Shown: piece by piece, positions 6,107 to 6,186 of the stretch
How the letters are laid out: every line of letters begins with the position of its first letter
How positions within the stretch are numbered: the first letter of the stretch is position 1
Source of the DNA: Treponema sp.
Lineage (GTDB): Bacteria > Spirochaetota > Spirochaetia > Treponematales > Breznakiellaceae
Direction: 5' to 3'
Assembly: GCA_009786675.1 (NCBI GenBank)
Contig: WQRP01000097.1
Span: forward strand, 1-6,186
DNA: 6,186 nucleotides
Made by a program: the position numbers and the translations under genes
Notes under the pieces: model-generated
Told to the model about the DNA's origin: nothing
Databases searched by the model: none
The model's input: the letters and a program-made list of their open reading frames with translations, nothing else

Positions 6107-6112
6107 AAAATT

Positions 6113-6186
6113 ATGCGCGTGTCTCGATCTTTCAGAGTGTTTCTGTCGGTGTGCCTGCTTCTTACGGTGCAGGTCTCTTTCGTTTT
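6113..6186 (+). CDS. 5' end of a gene with signal-peptide-like start, truncated by window
   Basis: The ATG at 6113 follows a near-ideal ribosome site, AAGGAG at 6101-6106, six bases upstream. It also lies downstream of the strong promoter and structured leader. The 24 visible codons encode a basic n-region (MRVSRSFR) followed by a hydrophobic stretch (VFLSVCLLLTVQVSFV), so the product is probably exported or membrane-anchored. The Cys at residue 14 lies mid-core without an obvious lipobox. The gene continues past the window and cannot be identified. It is divergent from the chemoreceptor. An in-frame GTG further upstream (6044) is open but lacks a ribosome site. Confidence 0.8.
   Translation, partial: MRVSRSFRVFLSVCLLLTVQVSFV

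Noticed and set aside
6044..6112. In-frame GTG extension of the 6113 gene or a leader peptide
   Set aside because: The strong AAGGAG sits at the right distance from the ATG at 6113, and a signal peptide starts there. The upstream reading has no ribosome site and runs through the paired helices.

Overview
This GC-rich window (roughly 60% by eye) looks like chromosomal DNA of a Treponema-like spirochaete. The hints are the style of RuvA and RuvB, a lipoprotein with a relaxed spirochaete-type lipobox, and a membrane chemoreceptor with a spirochaete-like signalling tip. No single gene proves the assignment, so the genus is an inference. Standard code, normal gene density and intact reading frames suggest ordinary chromosome. 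No tRNA, rRNA, CRISPR array, transposase or phage gene was seen.

Most of the window is one leftward gene cluster, read from right to left: a six-helix chemoreceptor (MCP, 5843 to 4212), a 162-residue single-span membrane protein (4151 to 3663), a 608-residue repeat-containing lipoprotein (3666 to 1840, TTG start overlapping the previous stop), ruvA (1838 to 1242) and ruvB (1226 to 99). The last four genes are tightly packed: a TTGA overlap, a 1-base gap and a 15-base gap. They are therefore probably one transcript. The chemoreceptor lies 60 bases upstream and may be read through, with a possible internal promoter directly before the 162-residue gene. RuvA and RuvB together form the Holliday-junction branch-migration motor; ruvC is not in the window. 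The two envelope proteins ahead of them have no recognised function.

The left edge (1-98) holds what may be the last codons of a rightward, convergent gene and an otherwise featureless gap.

The right end (5844-6112) is a divergent control region. A strong sigma-70-type promoter fires rightward, with an A9 run in its spacer. A weaker candidate fires leftward toward the chemoreceptor. An 8-base inverted repeat abuts both -35 elements, its arms three helical turns apart. The rightward transcript would have a leader of about 100 nt that can fold into two stacked helices, one capped by a GAAA tetraloop. A possible loop-to-downstream pseudoknot ends against the Shine-Dalgarno sequence. This leader resembles a translation-controlling riboswitch of no class I recognise. 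It precedes the first 24 codons of a gene with a signal-peptide-like start that runs out of the window.
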